Assembly (NCBI GenBank): GCA_030066775.1
Contig: JASJAY010000064.1
Location: 1-37,940 of the forward strand
From: Planctomycetota bacterium
Lineage (GTDB): Bacteria > Planctomycetota > PLA2 > JAEUHO01
Direction of reading: 5' to 3'
DNA: 37,940 bases
Every line of letters starts with the position of its first letter. Position 1 is the first letter of the stretch. Below, piece after piece: positions 18,460 to 26,627 of this stretch. The translations under genes were made by a program, and so were the position numbers. Under the pieces are notes generated by a model that was given only the letters and a program-made list of their open reading frames with translations, ran no database searches and was not told where the DNA came from.

Positions 18460-19203
18460 ATGAGCGCCAAGATCCGCATCGTCACGTGGAACATCCACAA
18501 GGGCATCGGCACCGATCGCCGATACGCCCTCGATCGCACCATCGGTGTGCTGCAGGATCTGAACGCCGACGTCGTCTGCCTGCAGGAGGTCGATCACGGC
18601 GTCAGTCGCTCGGACTTCGAGAACCAGAAGAAGCGGCTGAAGCGCGAGCTGGGCTACGAGTACGGCGCCCTCGGACTGAACGTCAAGGTCCAGAAGGGCG
18701 CGTACGGCAACCTCACCATGTCGCGGCTCCCGATTCGCTCGAGCCGCAACGTGGACCTCACGATCCCGCCGAAGAAGCGGCGCAGCGGCCTGGTCACGCG
18801 CATCGAGGTCGCGCCCGGCAGCACGTGGCTCCTCGCGAACGTCCACCTGGGCTTGATGCACCTGGAGCGCAAGGTGCAGGTCCGGCGCCTGCTCTCCCAC
18901 CTCTTCGAGGAAGCGGACGAGCGCGAGCCGCTCGTCATCGCCGGCGACTGGAACGAATGGGCCAGCCGCCTCACGCGCTCGGTGACGAAGGAGTGGGGCT
19001 TCCACCTCGCCCGCTCGGACCACCAGCCGCGCGGCGCACGCACGTGGCCCAGCCGCCGCCCCTTCGTGTCGCTCGACAAGATCCTCTACCGCGACCCCGT
19101 ACGCTGCCACCACGTCGTCTGTGTCCTGGACGAGGTGACGCGCGTGGCGAGCGATCACCTACCCCTCATGGTCGAGCTCGAGGCGCCGCTGCGGCGCCGC
19201 TGA
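18460..19203 (+). CDS. Endonuclease/exonuclease/phosphatase family protein
   Basis: This 247-residue enzyme has the DNase I-like (EEP) fold. The motifs are in order: 'RIVTWNIHKGIG' (Asn metal site), 'VVCLQEVD' (catalytic Glu), 'LLANVHLGL' (His), 'VIAGDWNEW' (Asp and Asn) and the C-terminal 'ASDHLPLMVEL' (Asp-His pair). All catalytic positions are present, so it should be an active Mg-dependent phosphoesterase acting on DNA, RNA or a phospholipid headgroup. The substrate is not clear. No signal peptide is visible, so it is cytoplasmic. It starts 56 bases after the MscS gene with no clear ribosome site. Confidence 0.88.
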   Translation: MSAKIRIVTWNIHKGIGTDRRYALDRTIGVLQDLNADVVCLQEVDHGVSRSDFENQKKRLKRELGYEYGALGLNVKVQKGAYGNLTMSRLPIRSSRNVDLTIPPKKRRSGLVTRIEVAPGSTWLLANVHLGLMHLERKVQVRRLLSHLFEEADEREPLVIAGDWNEWASRLTRSVTKEWGFHLARSDHQPRGARTWPSRRPFVSLDKILYRDPVRCHHVVCVLDEVTRVASDHLPLMVELEAPLRRR

Positions 19204-19274
19204 GAGCAACCGGATGGCGCCTGGGAACCGGCGCCCCCGCAGCGTGTCTGATCCGGACGACAACGGAGGTCCGC

Positions 19275-20519
19275 ATGCGACGTGTCCTGCCCCTCGCCCT
19301 GCTCTGCCTGCTCGCCGTTCCCGCCAACGCGCGCGAAAAGCAGCTCCCGCCGCGCCACGCCAACGCGATGGCGACCTCGGTCAACGCCTTCGCGGTCGAC
19401 CTCTTCAAGGCGATGAAGGGCGACGGCAACCTCTTCTTCTCGCCCTACTCGATCTCGGCCGCGCTCGGCATGACCCGGGCCGGAGCGCGCGGGGAGACGG
19501 CCGCCGAGATGGACGCCGTCCTGCACTATCCCGAGTCGCTGGCGATACACCAGCGCGCGCTCGTCGATGCGCTGAAGCCGCGCCAGATTCGCGAGTACGA
19601 CGACGAGGGGAAGCCCAAGCTGGTGCCCGCGTACGAGCTGAACGTCGCGAACGCGCTCTGGGGGCAGAAGGGGTTCGCGTTCCTGCCGGACTTCCTCGAG
19701 ACCATGAAGACGGACTACCGAGCGCCGCTCTTCCGCATCGACTTCCAGCAGCAGGAGCTGGCGCGCAAGACCATCAACGAGTGGGTCGAGAAGCAGACGA
19801 AGGACAAGATCCAGAACATCGTTCCGCCGGGCAGTCCGCCGCGGAACGCGTTCCTCGTCCTGGCCAACGCCATCTACTTCAAGGGCGGATGGATCGAGCC
19901 CTTCTCCGAGAGCCGCACGAAGCACCGCCCGTGGCACCGCCTTGACGGGAGCCAGGAGAAGTCGGCGCTCATGCGGCGCGTCGATCACTTCCGCTACACG
20001 GAAGACGACGACGTCCAGGTGGCCGAGCTCGCCTATCGCGGCAACGACACGTCGATGGTGGTGATCCTGCCCAAGAAGAAGGACGGTCTGATCGCGGTCG
20101 AGAAGGCGCTCACCGCGGAGCGTTTGGCAACGTGGATGGGCGGCCTACGCAGGCAGCGCCTCGACCTCAGCCTGCCCAAGTGGAAGTTCACCTACACACG
20201 CGAGCTGAGCCGCGTCCTCAAGAAGATGGGCATGAAGCACGCGCTCGGAGAAGGCATGCCCGACTTCTCCGGCATCACCGACCAGGCCCAGCTGGGCATC
20301 GGGATGATCCTGCACAAGGCGTACATCGGCGTCGACGAGGAAGGCACCGAGGCGGCCGCCGCGACGGTGATCATCATGCCGACCGGGGCCGTCGAGCGAC
20401 CGTCCACGCCCAAGCCCTTCGTGGCGGACCACCCCTTCCTCTACGTCATCCGCCACCGCAAGACCGGCGCGATCCTCTTCATGGGTCGGCTGCTCGATCC
20501 CAAGGTGAAGGAGGGGTAG
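19275..20519 (+). CDS. Exported serpin (serine protease inhibitor)
   Basis: This 414-residue protein has a signal peptide ('MRRVLPLALLCLLAVPANA') followed by a full serpin fold: 'NAFAVDLFKAMKGDGNLFFSPYSISAALGMTRAGA', 'NALWGQKGFAFLPDFLE', 'LVLANAIYFKGGWIEPF' and the C-terminal 'ADHPFLYVIRHRKTGAILFMGRLLDP'. The reactive-centre hinge 'EEGTEAAAAT' fits the inhibitory consensus (E at P17, T at P14, Ala run at P12-P9), so it should trap proteases by loop insertion. The loop 'VIIMPTGAVERPSTPKP' is a few residues longer than in alpha-1-antitrypsin, so P1 cannot be fixed. GGAGGT five bases before ATG 19275 sets the start. It faces pcm convergently. Confidence 0.95.
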   Translation: MRRVLPLALLCLLAVPANAREKQLPPRHANAMATSVNAFAVDLFKAMKGDGNLFFSPYSISAALGMTRAGARGETAAEMDAVLHYPESLAIHQRALVDALKPRQIREYDDEGKPKLVPAYELNVANALWGQKGFAFLPDFLETMKTDYRAPLFRIDFQQQELARKTINEWVEKQTKDKIQNIVPPGSPPRNAFLVLANAIYFKGGWIEPFSESRTKHRPWHRLDGSQEKSALMRRVDHFRYTEDDDVQVAELAYRGNDTSMVVILPKKKDGLIAVEKALTAERLATWMGGLRRQRLDLSLPKWKFTYTRELSRVLKKMGMKHALGEGMPDFSGITDQAQLGIGMILHKAYIGVDEEGTEAAAATVIIMPTGAVERPSTPKPFVADHPFLYVIRHRKTGAILFMGRLLDPKVKEG

Positions 20520-20541
20520 CGCCGCGCGCGATCAGCGGCGC
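20519..20541. terminator. Hairpin across the serpin/pcm convergent stops
   Basis: GCGCCGC (20519-20525) and GCGGCGC (20535-20541) form a perfect 7-bp stem with a 9-base loop, in the 12-base gap and the last codons of pcm. There is no T-run on either side. Its position suggests a shared terminator. Confidence 0.35.
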
Positions 20542-21206
20542 GTGCCGTTGCGCACCATCGGCACGAAGGCCACCGGGAGCACCGCGGCTTCGCTCACCTC
20601 GCCGTCCGCCGACTTCGTGATGCGCACGAGCTGCTGGCCGGTGCGCATCCTTCCGATCGGCGCGACCATGATCCCCGGCGCGGCCAGCTGCTCCACCAAG
20701 GCCTCAGGCACCGCGGGCGCAGCCGCCGTGACGACGATCGCGTCGTAGGGCGCGGCCTCGGGCCATCCGTCGTAGCCGTCGCCACGCTGGACGTGGACGT
20801 TGTCGTAGCCGAGGTCGTGCAGCCGATCCGCGGCGGACGTCGCGAGGTGCGAGACGGTCTCGAGGGTGTGGACCTCCGCCACGAGCAGCGACATGACGGC
20901 CGCGGCGTAGCCGCACCCCGTCCCGACCTCGAGCACGCGCGCCTCGGGCGTGGGATCCACCAGGTCCGCCATGAGCGCGACGATGAAGGGCTGCGAGATC
21001 GTCTGCCCGTGGCCGATCGGCAGCGGGCGGTTCTCGTAGGCGTACGCACGGTCCTGCAGCTGGACGAACTGCTCGCGCGGCACGCGACGCATCGCGGTGA
21101 GCACATCCGAATGCGGCTTCGCACGTCCGGTGTAGCCGGCCGTCTCGCGGAACGACGCGAGGATGCGCTCCAGCATGTCCGCGCGGGTAGCCGTGCCGTG
21201 GGTCAC
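20532..21206 (-). CDS. pcm: Protein-L-isoaspartate O-methyltransferase
   Basis: This 224-residue SAM-dependent methyltransferase repairs isoaspartyl residues in damaged proteins. Family landmarks are 'VLTAMRRVPREQFV', 'AYAYENRPLPIGHGQTISQPFIVALM' and the SAM site 'ARVLEVGTGCGYAAAVMSLL' (GxGxG). 'YDAIVVTAAAPAVPEALVEQL' is followed by 'LAAPGIMVAPIG'. The length is usual for the family. The start is GTG 21206; the ATG at 21176 is an alternative, and neither has a good ribosome site. It is convergent with the serpin gene, and the phosphorylase gene is upstream on the same strand. Confidence 0.92.
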   Translation of the reverse strand: MTHGTATRADMLERILASFRETAGYTGRAKPHSDVLTAMRRVPREQFVQLQDRAYAYENRPLPIGHGQTISQPFIVALMADLVDPTPEARVLEVGTGCGYAAAVMSLLVAEVHTLETVSHLATSAADRLHDLGYDNVHVQRGDGYDGWPEAAPYDAIVVTAAAPAVPEALVEQLAAPGIMVAPIGRMRTGQQLVRITKSADGEVSEAAVLPVAFVPMVRNGTRR

Positions 21207-21285
21207 GCCGACGTGCTACGCAACGGTCGTTCCCGATGCTCGTCTGCGGCCTCGCCCCCGATCGGGCCCACAAACCTGCGCACTG

Positions 21286-21300
21286 GCACGCAGCGCGTGC
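21286..21300 (-). terminator. Hairpin after the phosphorylase gene
   Basis: GCACGC (21286-21291) and GCGTGC (21295-21300) form a perfect 6-bp stem with a 3-base loop, about 37 bases beyond the stop of the minus-strand phosphorylase gene. Only a short T-run (GGTTTG on the minus strand) follows at some distance, so termination is possible but unproven. Confidence 0.3.
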
Positions 21301-21336
21301 GGCTGAGGCCCTAATCCCGACCAGGTCGGTCGGCGC

Positions 21337-22875
21337 TCAGGCCTCGACCGTCACGAGGTCCGGATGGGCTTCGAGCATGTCGATGGCAAAGCCGAGCTCG
21401 GCGTCGGTCCCGGCGTGCACCCGCAAGACGGGCTGGCCCTCCGTGACGCGATCGTCCGCCGCCACGAGGACGTCCACCCCCGCGCCGCGCACGAAGGGCG
21501 CGCCCGCAGCCCGCGCCAGGCGTGCGATGAGGAAGTTGTCGAGCGGCGCCAGCCGGCCCGCCCCCGGCGCGCAGACCTCGTGGGTGAGCCGCCCGAGCTC
21601 GGGCATGGGGCGCGGTCCCTGGGCTTGCACGATGCCCTGCATGACGTCGAGCGCGCGTTGCGACTCCAGGATCTCGCGCGCGAGGGCGTAGCCCTGCCCG
21701 AAGGGCACGTCCGGGTCGAACTCGATCACGCGGCCCGCCAGCTCGAGCGACTTCTGGAGCAGGTCGCGCGGGGCGTGCTCCTCAGAGCGCAGCACCTGCA
21801 TGACGTCGCGTGCCTCGAGGGCGGGACCGACGCCCCGGCCGATCGGGTGGCGCGCGGCCGTCGTCGCGACCTCGAGCGTCAGCCCGAGCTGCCCGGCCAC
21901 GTACCGGAACAGCTTGGCGAGGCGCCGCGCGCGCTCCATCGAGCGGACCTTGGCCGTCGCGCCAACCGGGATGTCGAGCAGCACGTGGGTCGAGCCCGCC
22001 GCGACCTTCTTGGAGATGATCGAGGCCACCATCTGGGTCTCGGCGTCCAGTGAGAGCGGCCGCTCGACCGAGATCAGGATGTCGTCGGCCGGGGAGAGCG
22101 CCATGGCGCCGCCCCAGCAGATGCAGGCGCCCTGCGTCTCCACGACCGCCCGCATCTCCGCGAGCGTGAGATCGACCCGCGCGAGGCACTCCATCGTGTC
22201 GGCCGTGCCGGCCGGCGAGGTGATCGCCCGCGAGGACGTCTTGGGCATCAGCAGCCCGTGGGCCGCGACGATCGGCACCACGACCATGGACGTGCGGTTG
22301 CCGGGGATGCCGCCGATGCAGTGCTTGTCGACGACGAGCGGTCGGGGCCACGTCAGCTGCCGCCCGGCGTCGGCCATCGCGCGCGTGAGGTGCACGACCT
22401 CGTCGCGTTCGAGCCCGTCCATCGCGCACGCAACGACGAACGCCGTGAGCTCCGTCTTGGAGTACTGCCCCGAGACGATGTCCTCGACGACGGCGCGGTA
22501 GTCGGCCTCCCCCAGGACCTCGCCGCCGATCTTGCGCCGGATGGCCGAGAGGCTCGGGATGCGCGGGGGCGGGTGGATCGCCACGCGGTCGCCCTCGCTC
22601 GCCCCGAGCTGGGTGAGGCACTGCGCCGAGAGGCCGACCTCGTCGGGGTCGACGAGCGCAGCGTCGTCGGCGATGACCAGCACGGCGATCAGGCTCTGCT
22701 CGCCGCAGCGCACCTCGAGGCGAGCAAGCGCTTGGAAGCGCTCGACGTGGAAGAGCGCGCAGCGGCGGTTGAGGACGGCGACGCGTTCCCCGTGCGTATC
22801 GAGCGCGATCCGGCGCAGCTTCAGCGTGCGCTCGTTGTCAGCATCGGGCGTCGGCGTCGAGGTCAAGGCCACCAC
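21337..22875 (-). CDS. AMP/thymidine phosphorylase family protein (archaeal-type)
   Basis: This 512-residue pyrimidine/AMP phosphorylase resembles the archaeal branch (AMP phosphorylase, TIGR02645-type) more than bacterial DeoA. The extra N-terminal domain typical of that branch is present ('LKLRRIALDTHGERVAVLN' to 'LGASEGDRVAIHPPPRIPSL'). 'VDKHCIGGIPGNRTSMVVVPIVAAHG' and 'PKTSSRAITSPAGTADTMECL' match the archaeal consensus. These enzymes cleave AMP or pyrimidine nucleosides with phosphate to base plus (5-phospho)ribose-1-phosphate. No RuBisCO or ribose-1,5-bisphosphate isomerase gene is in the window, so the pathway is unclear. The frame is open far upstream; GTG 22875 or GTG 22872 is the likely start, since the divergent gene begins at 22969. 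No ribosome site is visible. Confidence 0.85.
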   Translation of the reverse strand: MVALTSTPTPDADNERTLKLRRIALDTHGERVAVLNRRCALFHVERFQALARLEVRCGEQSLIAVLVIADDAALVDPDEVGLSAQCLTQLGASEGDRVAIHPPPRIPSLSAIRRKIGGEVLGEADYRAVVEDIVSGQYSKTELTAFVVACAMDGLERDEVVHLTRAMADAGRQLTWPRPLVVDKHCIGGIPGNRTSMVVVPIVAAHGLLMPKTSSRAITSPAGTADTMECLARVDLTLAEMRAVVETQGACICWGGAMALSPADDILISVERPLSLDAETQMVASIISKKVAAGSTHVLLDIPVGATAKVRSMERARRLAKLFRYVAGQLGLTLEVATTAARHPIGRGVGPALEARDVMQVLRSEEHAPRDLLQKSLELAGRVIEFDPDVPFGQGYALAREILESQRALDVMQGIVQAQGPRPMPELGRLTHEVCAPGAGRLAPLDNFLIARLARAAGAPFVRGAGVDVLVAADDRVTEGQPVLRVHAGTDAELGFAIDMLEAHPDLVTVEA

Positions 22876-22968
22876 CGTAGCCGCGCACGGCCCGTGCCAG
22901 CGAGCCTCGGGACGCGGCCCCGGCCCGGAACTTGCGGGTTGGAAGGCCCGCCACGACTGGAGGTCCCC

Positions 22969-23313
22969 ATGGCAACCGCGACCCATGCACCCCGGCGATT
23001 CCCCTGGCAGCGCGTGCTCCAGGGCCTGCTCCTCGTCTGGGCGGCCTTCTGGATCTGGTTCGTGGTCGCCGGGCACTGGAGCGAGATCGGGACCGGCTGG
23101 CCGTACATCGCCGGCGGCCTCGCGACGATCGCCGTGGTCACCTTCCTGGCCCTGCGCTGGCCGCTGGTCGGCGGTGCGCTGCTGGCCCTGGCCGGCATCG
23201 GCGCCGCGGTGTTCTTCGACCACACGTTCGCGCGGCTCGCGCTCGCGCTCCCGATGGTCGCGCTGGGCATGGGCATCTCGATGTGCCCGACGGGACCAGG
23301 CCACCGCACGTAG
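22969..23313 (+). CDS. Small integral membrane protein, function unknown
   Basis: This 114-residue protein has a short basic N-terminus and about four hydrophobic segments (19-36, 47-61, 64-80 and 83-104). No conserved domain is recognised. The ATG at 22969 is set by GGAGGT five bases upstream. It is followed after 10 bases by another membrane-anchored protein, so the two are probably co-transcribed. The C-terminal tail 'CPTGPGHRT' is polar. Confidence 0.75.
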   Translation: MATATHAPRRFPWQRVLQGLLLVWAAFWIWFVVAGHWSEIGTGWPYIAGGLATIAVVTFLALRWPLVGGALLALAGIGAAVFFDHTFARLALALPMVALGMGISMCPTGPGHRT

Positions 23314-23323
23314 CATCGACCCC

Positions 23324-23821
23324 ATGGCGACCCCGCGCTTCGAGGAGCGGCAGCGATTCACCCAGCCGTGGCTGTGGATCATCCTCGCCGTCATGATCGC
23401 CCTCATGACCTGGGGGTTCGTGCAGCAGATCGTGCTGGGCGAGCCGTGGGGCTCGAAGCCGGCCCCGGACCTCGCGCTCTGGATCCTGTGCCCGCTCATG
23501 GGGATCGGCATCCCGCTGTTCTTCGGGGCACTGCGGCTCGACACGATCGTCACGGAAGACGAGCTGCACGTCCGCCTGCGGCCCTTCCGATGGCGACGGA
23601 TTCCGATTCGCAAGATCACGAGCTGCGAAGCGCGCACGTACCGCCCGATCCGCGAGTACGGCGGCTGGGGCATCCGCTACGGCGGCAAGCGCGGCTGGGC
23701 CTACAACGTCCGCGGCAACCAGGGCGTCCAGCTGGAGATCGAGGACGCCCGACCGCTGTTGATCGGCTCCCAGAAGAGCGAGGCCCTCGCCGCCGCGATC
23801 AACGCACCGCGCGCGCTCTGA
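23324..23821 (+). CDS. DUF6141-like membrane-anchored protein
   Basis: This 165-residue protein has two transmembrane segments (about 15-36 and 50-69) followed by a soluble beta-rich domain resembling bacterial PH-like domains: 'DTIVTEDELHVRLRPFRWRRIPIRKITSCEARTYRPI', then 'GGWGIRYGGKRGWAYNVRGNQGVQLEI' and 'LLIGSQKSEALAAAI'. The 'GWGIR...AYN..GN.GVQLE' block recalls DUF6141; the role is unknown. The gap to the preceding membrane protein is 10 bases, with no separate promoter seen. Confidence 0.8.
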   Translation: MATPRFEERQRFTQPWLWIILAVMIALMTWGFVQQIVLGEPWGSKPAPDLALWILCPLMGIGIPLFFGALRLDTIVTEDELHVRLRPFRWRRIPIRKITSCEARTYRPIREYGGWGIRYGGKRGWAYNVRGNQGVQLEIEDARPLLIGSQKSEALAAAINAPRAL

Positions 23822-23837
23822 GCCGAGCGTGAGAGCC

Positions 23838-23853
23838 CCCGCGCGATCGCGGG
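23838..23853 (+). terminator. GC-rich hairpin after the DUF6141-like gene
   Basis: CCCGCG (23838-23843) and CGCGGG (23848-23853) form a perfect 6-bp stem around CGAT, 16 bases after the stop. No T-run follows, so it is a weak terminator candidate. Confidence 0.3.
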
Positions 23854-23913
23854 AACAGGATCCGTACATGTCTCTCGAGCGGCCCGCCTGGGCCGGCCGA
23901 CAGGAGACATGAG

Positions 23914-24105
23914 ATGAGCATCGCCGTCCGCCTCGCCCGCCGCACCGTCGCTTGGGTCCCGGCCTTCGGCGGCATCGGCTTCGCCGCCACGCAGCTCGTC
24001 GAGTCCGTCAACGGCACGGTCGCCCCGGGCCTGGGGACGCCTCTGGCCGGCTTCGCCGCCGCCCTGATGGTGGTCGGCGCGGCGTTCTTGAGTCTCGCGG
24101 ACTGA
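23914..24105 (+). CDS. Small hydrophobic membrane protein (63 residues), unknown
   Basis: This short protein has two hydrophobic segments (about 13-27 and 40-61) separated by a polar turn 'VESVNGTVAPG', giving a hairpin-like membrane topology. AGGAGA lies upstream of ATG 23914. No family is recognised. It is separated from its neighbours (92 bases before, 14 bases to a convergent stop after). Coding use matches the surroundings, but confidence is limited by its size. Confidence 0.6.
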   Translation: MSIAVRLARRTVAWVPAFGGIGFAATQLVESVNGTVAPGLGTPLAGFAAALMVVGAAFLSLAD

Positions 24106-24119
24106 GCGGTCGCTCGGGG

Positions 24120-24737
24120 CTACGTAGCGCCCATCATGCTCTGTTCGAGCTCACCCAGGTCGTCGACGTACCACTGGGCCGTGACCGTGTAGCTCTCGAC
24201 CTCGGAGGCCCCGAAGGTCTGCCGCCAACCGTCGACGCCGCCCGTCCAGACGGTGTACGAGCCGTCGGCACCGCGCTCGACGCCGATGTCCGGATCACCC
24301 ACGATGCCCCAGTAGGGCTGCGGATCGCCGACGATGACCAGCTCCCAGCGGGACAGCTTGCGCATTGTGATCGTGGCCGACTTGCCGAGGGGGCCGCCGG
24401 CACGGATCGTCACGCGCGCCGTGTTGTCGTCGATCATCTCCTGGTTCGTGACGGTCGCCGTCTGGAGCAGCGACTCGGCCAGGCGCACCTTCGGGTCCTG
24501 GCGCATCGTCTCGATCACGGCCTCGAAGTCCGCGACGTCCACGTTGCGGCCGGCGCGCTGGCTCAGGCGGCGCTTGAAGGCGGGGCTCAGGATGTCCCAC
24601 TCGCCGGCGCGATCGCCCTGCTTGTGCAGGACCTTGAACATCTCAACCGTGCCTTCCGGCGTCTCCCGCGTAGCGGGGACCGAGCCGCAGGCCGGGACGA
24701 TCAGCAAGAGACAGAGCGCGATGACTAGGGTTCTCAC
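24120..24737 (-). CDS. Lipoprotein of unknown function, paralogue of the 29715-30380 product
   Basis: The product has 205 residues. The N-terminus 'MRTLVIALCLLLIVPAC' ends in a lipobox with Cys17, so it is probably a lipid-anchored exported protein. The mature part has the order 'GEW..LSPAFKRRLSQRAGR', 'QDPKVRLAE', 'QPYWGIVGD', 'DGSYTVW' and 'FGASEVESYTV..QWYVDDLGELE', which recurs in the protein encoded at 29715-30380. No catalytic motif is seen. The GTG start at 24737 is chosen for the GGAGGA six bases upstream. The frame is open further upstream, but without a start signal. The fold may resemble a small NTF2-like domain; this is a guess. Confidence 0.8.
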   Translation of the reverse strand: MRTLVIALCLLLIVPACGSVPATRETPEGTVEMFKVLHKQGDRAGEWDILSPAFKRRLSQRAGRNVDVADFEAVIETMRQDPKVRLAESLLQTATVTNQEMIDDNTARVTIRAGGPLGKSATITMRKLSRWELVIVGDPQPYWGIVGDPDIGVERGADGSYTVWTGGVDGWRQTFGASEVESYTVTAQWYVDDLGELEQSMMGAT

Positions 24738-24907
24738 CGTGGTTCCTCCGAGGCTGGCGCCTTCCGCCGACTCCCTATGCCGAGAGCGTACGACGGAATC
24801 TGTTCGTTGGACGATCCCAGGGGCGCGATTCGCACGCGATCCCCGGACGCGGGCCGGTCGCCGGCCGGGGTCTCGGTCACGGAACGGTAAGCCCGCACCC
24901 GTGGCGC

Positions 24908-25645
24908 TCAGGAGCCGCCCTTCTCGAAGAGATCGGCGTAGAGGCCGAAGACCTTTCGCGCGGCGTCCTCGGCCATCGTGCGCGGCATCGCATTCTGCAG
25001 ATCCTCGACGCTTTCCGCACCCACCGACCCCTGGGCGTAGATGCGGAGATGGACCGCGTTGGAGCCGTCGTCGTAGCGCACGTTGAACCCGTGCGTGGAG
25101 CTCCGCGACTTGCGCCCGCCTTCGAGCACCTGCACCTTGTGCCCGCGCTGGTAGTGCATGAAGCCCGTGTAGCCCGGGGCGAGCTCGAACCGGCCCACCT
25201 CGAACACGGGACTCTCGTAGCCCTGCTTCGTGAGCCCTTCCATGGCCTGCTTCGCCCACTGCTTGTTCATCGCGTGGTCCGGATCCATCGAGAAGCAGGC
25301 GCCGATGTCGCACGGCTGGAGCGTGGCGTGCACGGCGATCTTGTTCCCGCCGGGCGTCTTCTCATCCATGACGTAGACCATCCCGAACCGCTTCGCGTTC
25401 AGCGTGCTGACCGAGCCGGTGAACCCGGGCAGGGTGCGCGTCGAGATCCGCGTGAAGTCGCCCTCGGTCAGCGCGGGGCGCTTCGCGGGCTTCTCGGCGG
25501 GCGGCTTCCCGCCCGCTCCCCCCGGCTTCGCACCGGCCGCGTTCCCGACCGTGCCACCGCCCTTGTCCTGACCCCCGTTCTCGTCGTCGCTGCCACAGGC
25601 GGACAGGGTGAGTACGAGCAGGATCGTCATTCCACGTCGAAGCAT
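24908..25645 (-). CDS. Lipoprotein of unknown function
   Basis: This 245-residue exported lipoprotein has the signal 'MLRRGMTILLVLTLSAC' with lipobox LSAC and Cys17. A Gly/Lys/Pro-rich flexible linker (about 20-57) follows, then a domain of about 185 residues with 'LPGFTGSVSTLNAKRFGMVYVMDE', a Cys pair 'QPCDIGAC' that may form a disulfide, and 'YTGFMHYQRGHKVQVLEGGRKSRSSTHGFNVRYDDG'. No family is recognised. ATG 25645 is preceded by GGAGGA at good spacing. It lies between the paralogous lipoprotein and an aldo/keto reductase, all on the minus strand but with separate ribosome sites. Confidence 0.8.
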   Translation of the reverse strand: MLRRGMTILLVLTLSACGSDDENGGQDKGGGTVGNAAGAKPGGAGGKPPAEKPAKRPALTEGDFTRISTRTLPGFTGSVSTLNAKRFGMVYVMDEKTPGGNKIAVHATLQPCDIGACFSMDPDHAMNKQWAKQAMEGLTKQGYESPVFEVGRFELAPGYTGFMHYQRGHKVQVLEGGRKSRSSTHGFNVRYDDGSNAVHLRIYAQGSVGAESVEDLQNAMPRTMAEDAARKVFGLYADLFEKGGS

Positions 25646-25702
25646 CGGGCATCCTCCGTGCCCTTCATGCCCTGACGGGCCAGTACGCGTCAAGCGGTGG
25701 TC

Positions 25703-26608
25703 TTACGTGAGGCCGGGCCATTCGTCGGCATGCGCGTCGAAGCGCGCTTCGATCCGCTTCACGTGCTCTTCAGGAAGCGGTCCCGCGTTGACGGCCTGGA
25801 TGTTCGCGAGCAGGTGCTCGAGCGATCCGGATCCGCTGAGCATCGCGCTGACGCCATCGGCGTAGGCAGAGAACCGCGCGGCCGCCTCCAACCACGGCAC
25901 CCCGCCCACGTCCTCCGGCTCGAGGCCGATGGCGCTCCACCGCGGCCAGTAGGCCGCGGCGTACGGACTCGGCGGCGGCTCGCTGCGGCCCGGCACCGCG
26001 TTGGCCAACGGGCGCTTCAAGAGCACGCCGACGCCCTCGCGCTCGGCGCGGCGCAGCGTCTCGCGGTTCACCTGGTCGAGCAGGCTGTACGACGCCTCGA
26101 CGACGTCGAACACGCCCAGGTCGAGCGCGTACGTGAGCGCGTCGTTGTCCCCCGAGTAGCCGATGAAGCGCGTCTTCCCAGCGGCCTTCGCCTCCTGGAC
26201 GGCCTCGACGACCTCGCCCTGCTCGAGCAGCGACTGCTCGCAGGTGTGCAGGAGCACCACGTCGACGACCTCGGTCTGGAGCCGCTCGAGCGAGCGGTCG
26301 ATCGTCTGGCGGATCTCCGGCTTCGACCACGCGGGTGCGTAGTTCTCGACCGCGCCCGTCTTGGTCACGAGCACGAGCTCGTCGCGGCGCGAGTGCAGCG
26401 CGCGGCCAATCACCGACTCCGCCCGACCGTAAGCCGCCGCGGTGTCGATCAGGTTCACGCCGGCCGCCAGGATGCCGTCCAGGAGCTCGGCGGCGTCCTC
26501 GTAGGGGTAGCCGGGCTGCCCGATCGGCACGGAGCCATAGCCGAGAACGCTGACGTCGAGCCCCGTGCGGCCGAGGGGACGACGCGGAACCTCGAGGCGG
26601 ACGCTCAC
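25703..26608 (-). CDS. Aldo/keto reductase
   Basis: This 301-residue NADPH-dependent oxidoreductase has the (beta/alpha)8 AKR fold. The catalytic tetrad is complete: D55 and Y60 in 'NLIDTAAAYGRAE', K83 in 'LVTKTG' and H121 in 'VDVVLLHTC'. The N-terminus 'RPLGRTGLDVSVLGYGSVPIG' is typical. The C-terminal part 'AMLSGSGSLEHLLANIQAVNAGPL' fits the branch that includes galactose dehydrogenase-like and general stress AKRs. The substrate is unknown. The GTG start at 26608 has GGGAGGG five bases upstream. Confidence 0.9.
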   Translation of the reverse strand: MSVRLEVPRRPLGRTGLDVSVLGYGSVPIGQPGYPYEDAAELLDGILAAGVNLIDTAAAYGRAESVIGRALHSRRDELVLVTKTGAVENYAPAWSKPEIRQTIDRSLERLQTEVVDVVLLHTCEQSLLEQGEVVEAVQEAKAAGKTRFIGYSGDNDALTYALDLGVFDVVEASYSLLDQVNRETLRRAEREGVGVLLKRPLANAVPGRSEPPPSPYAAAYWPRWSAIGLEPEDVGGVPWLEAAARFSAYADGVSAMLSGSGSLEHLLANIQAVNAGPLPEEHVKRIEARFDAHADEWPGLT

Positions 26609-26627
26609 GAGACCCTCCCGATTCGCC

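Noticed and set aside
19216..19235. GGCGCC-N8-GGCGCC hairpin between the EEP gene and the serpin as a terminator
   Set aside because: Short, no T-run, and such palindromes are common at this GC content.
21284..21300. Sigma54-like promoter (CTGGCACG...GTGC)
   Set aside because: The -12 element does not match TTGC at the right spacing, and no plus-strand gene follows. The sequence is better explained as a hairpin.
22876..23673. Extension of the phosphorylase frame upstream to 23673 on the minus strand
   Set aside because: The extra about 265 residues are antisense to two genes with good ribosome sites, and their composition is not protein-like. The family domain begins near 22830.
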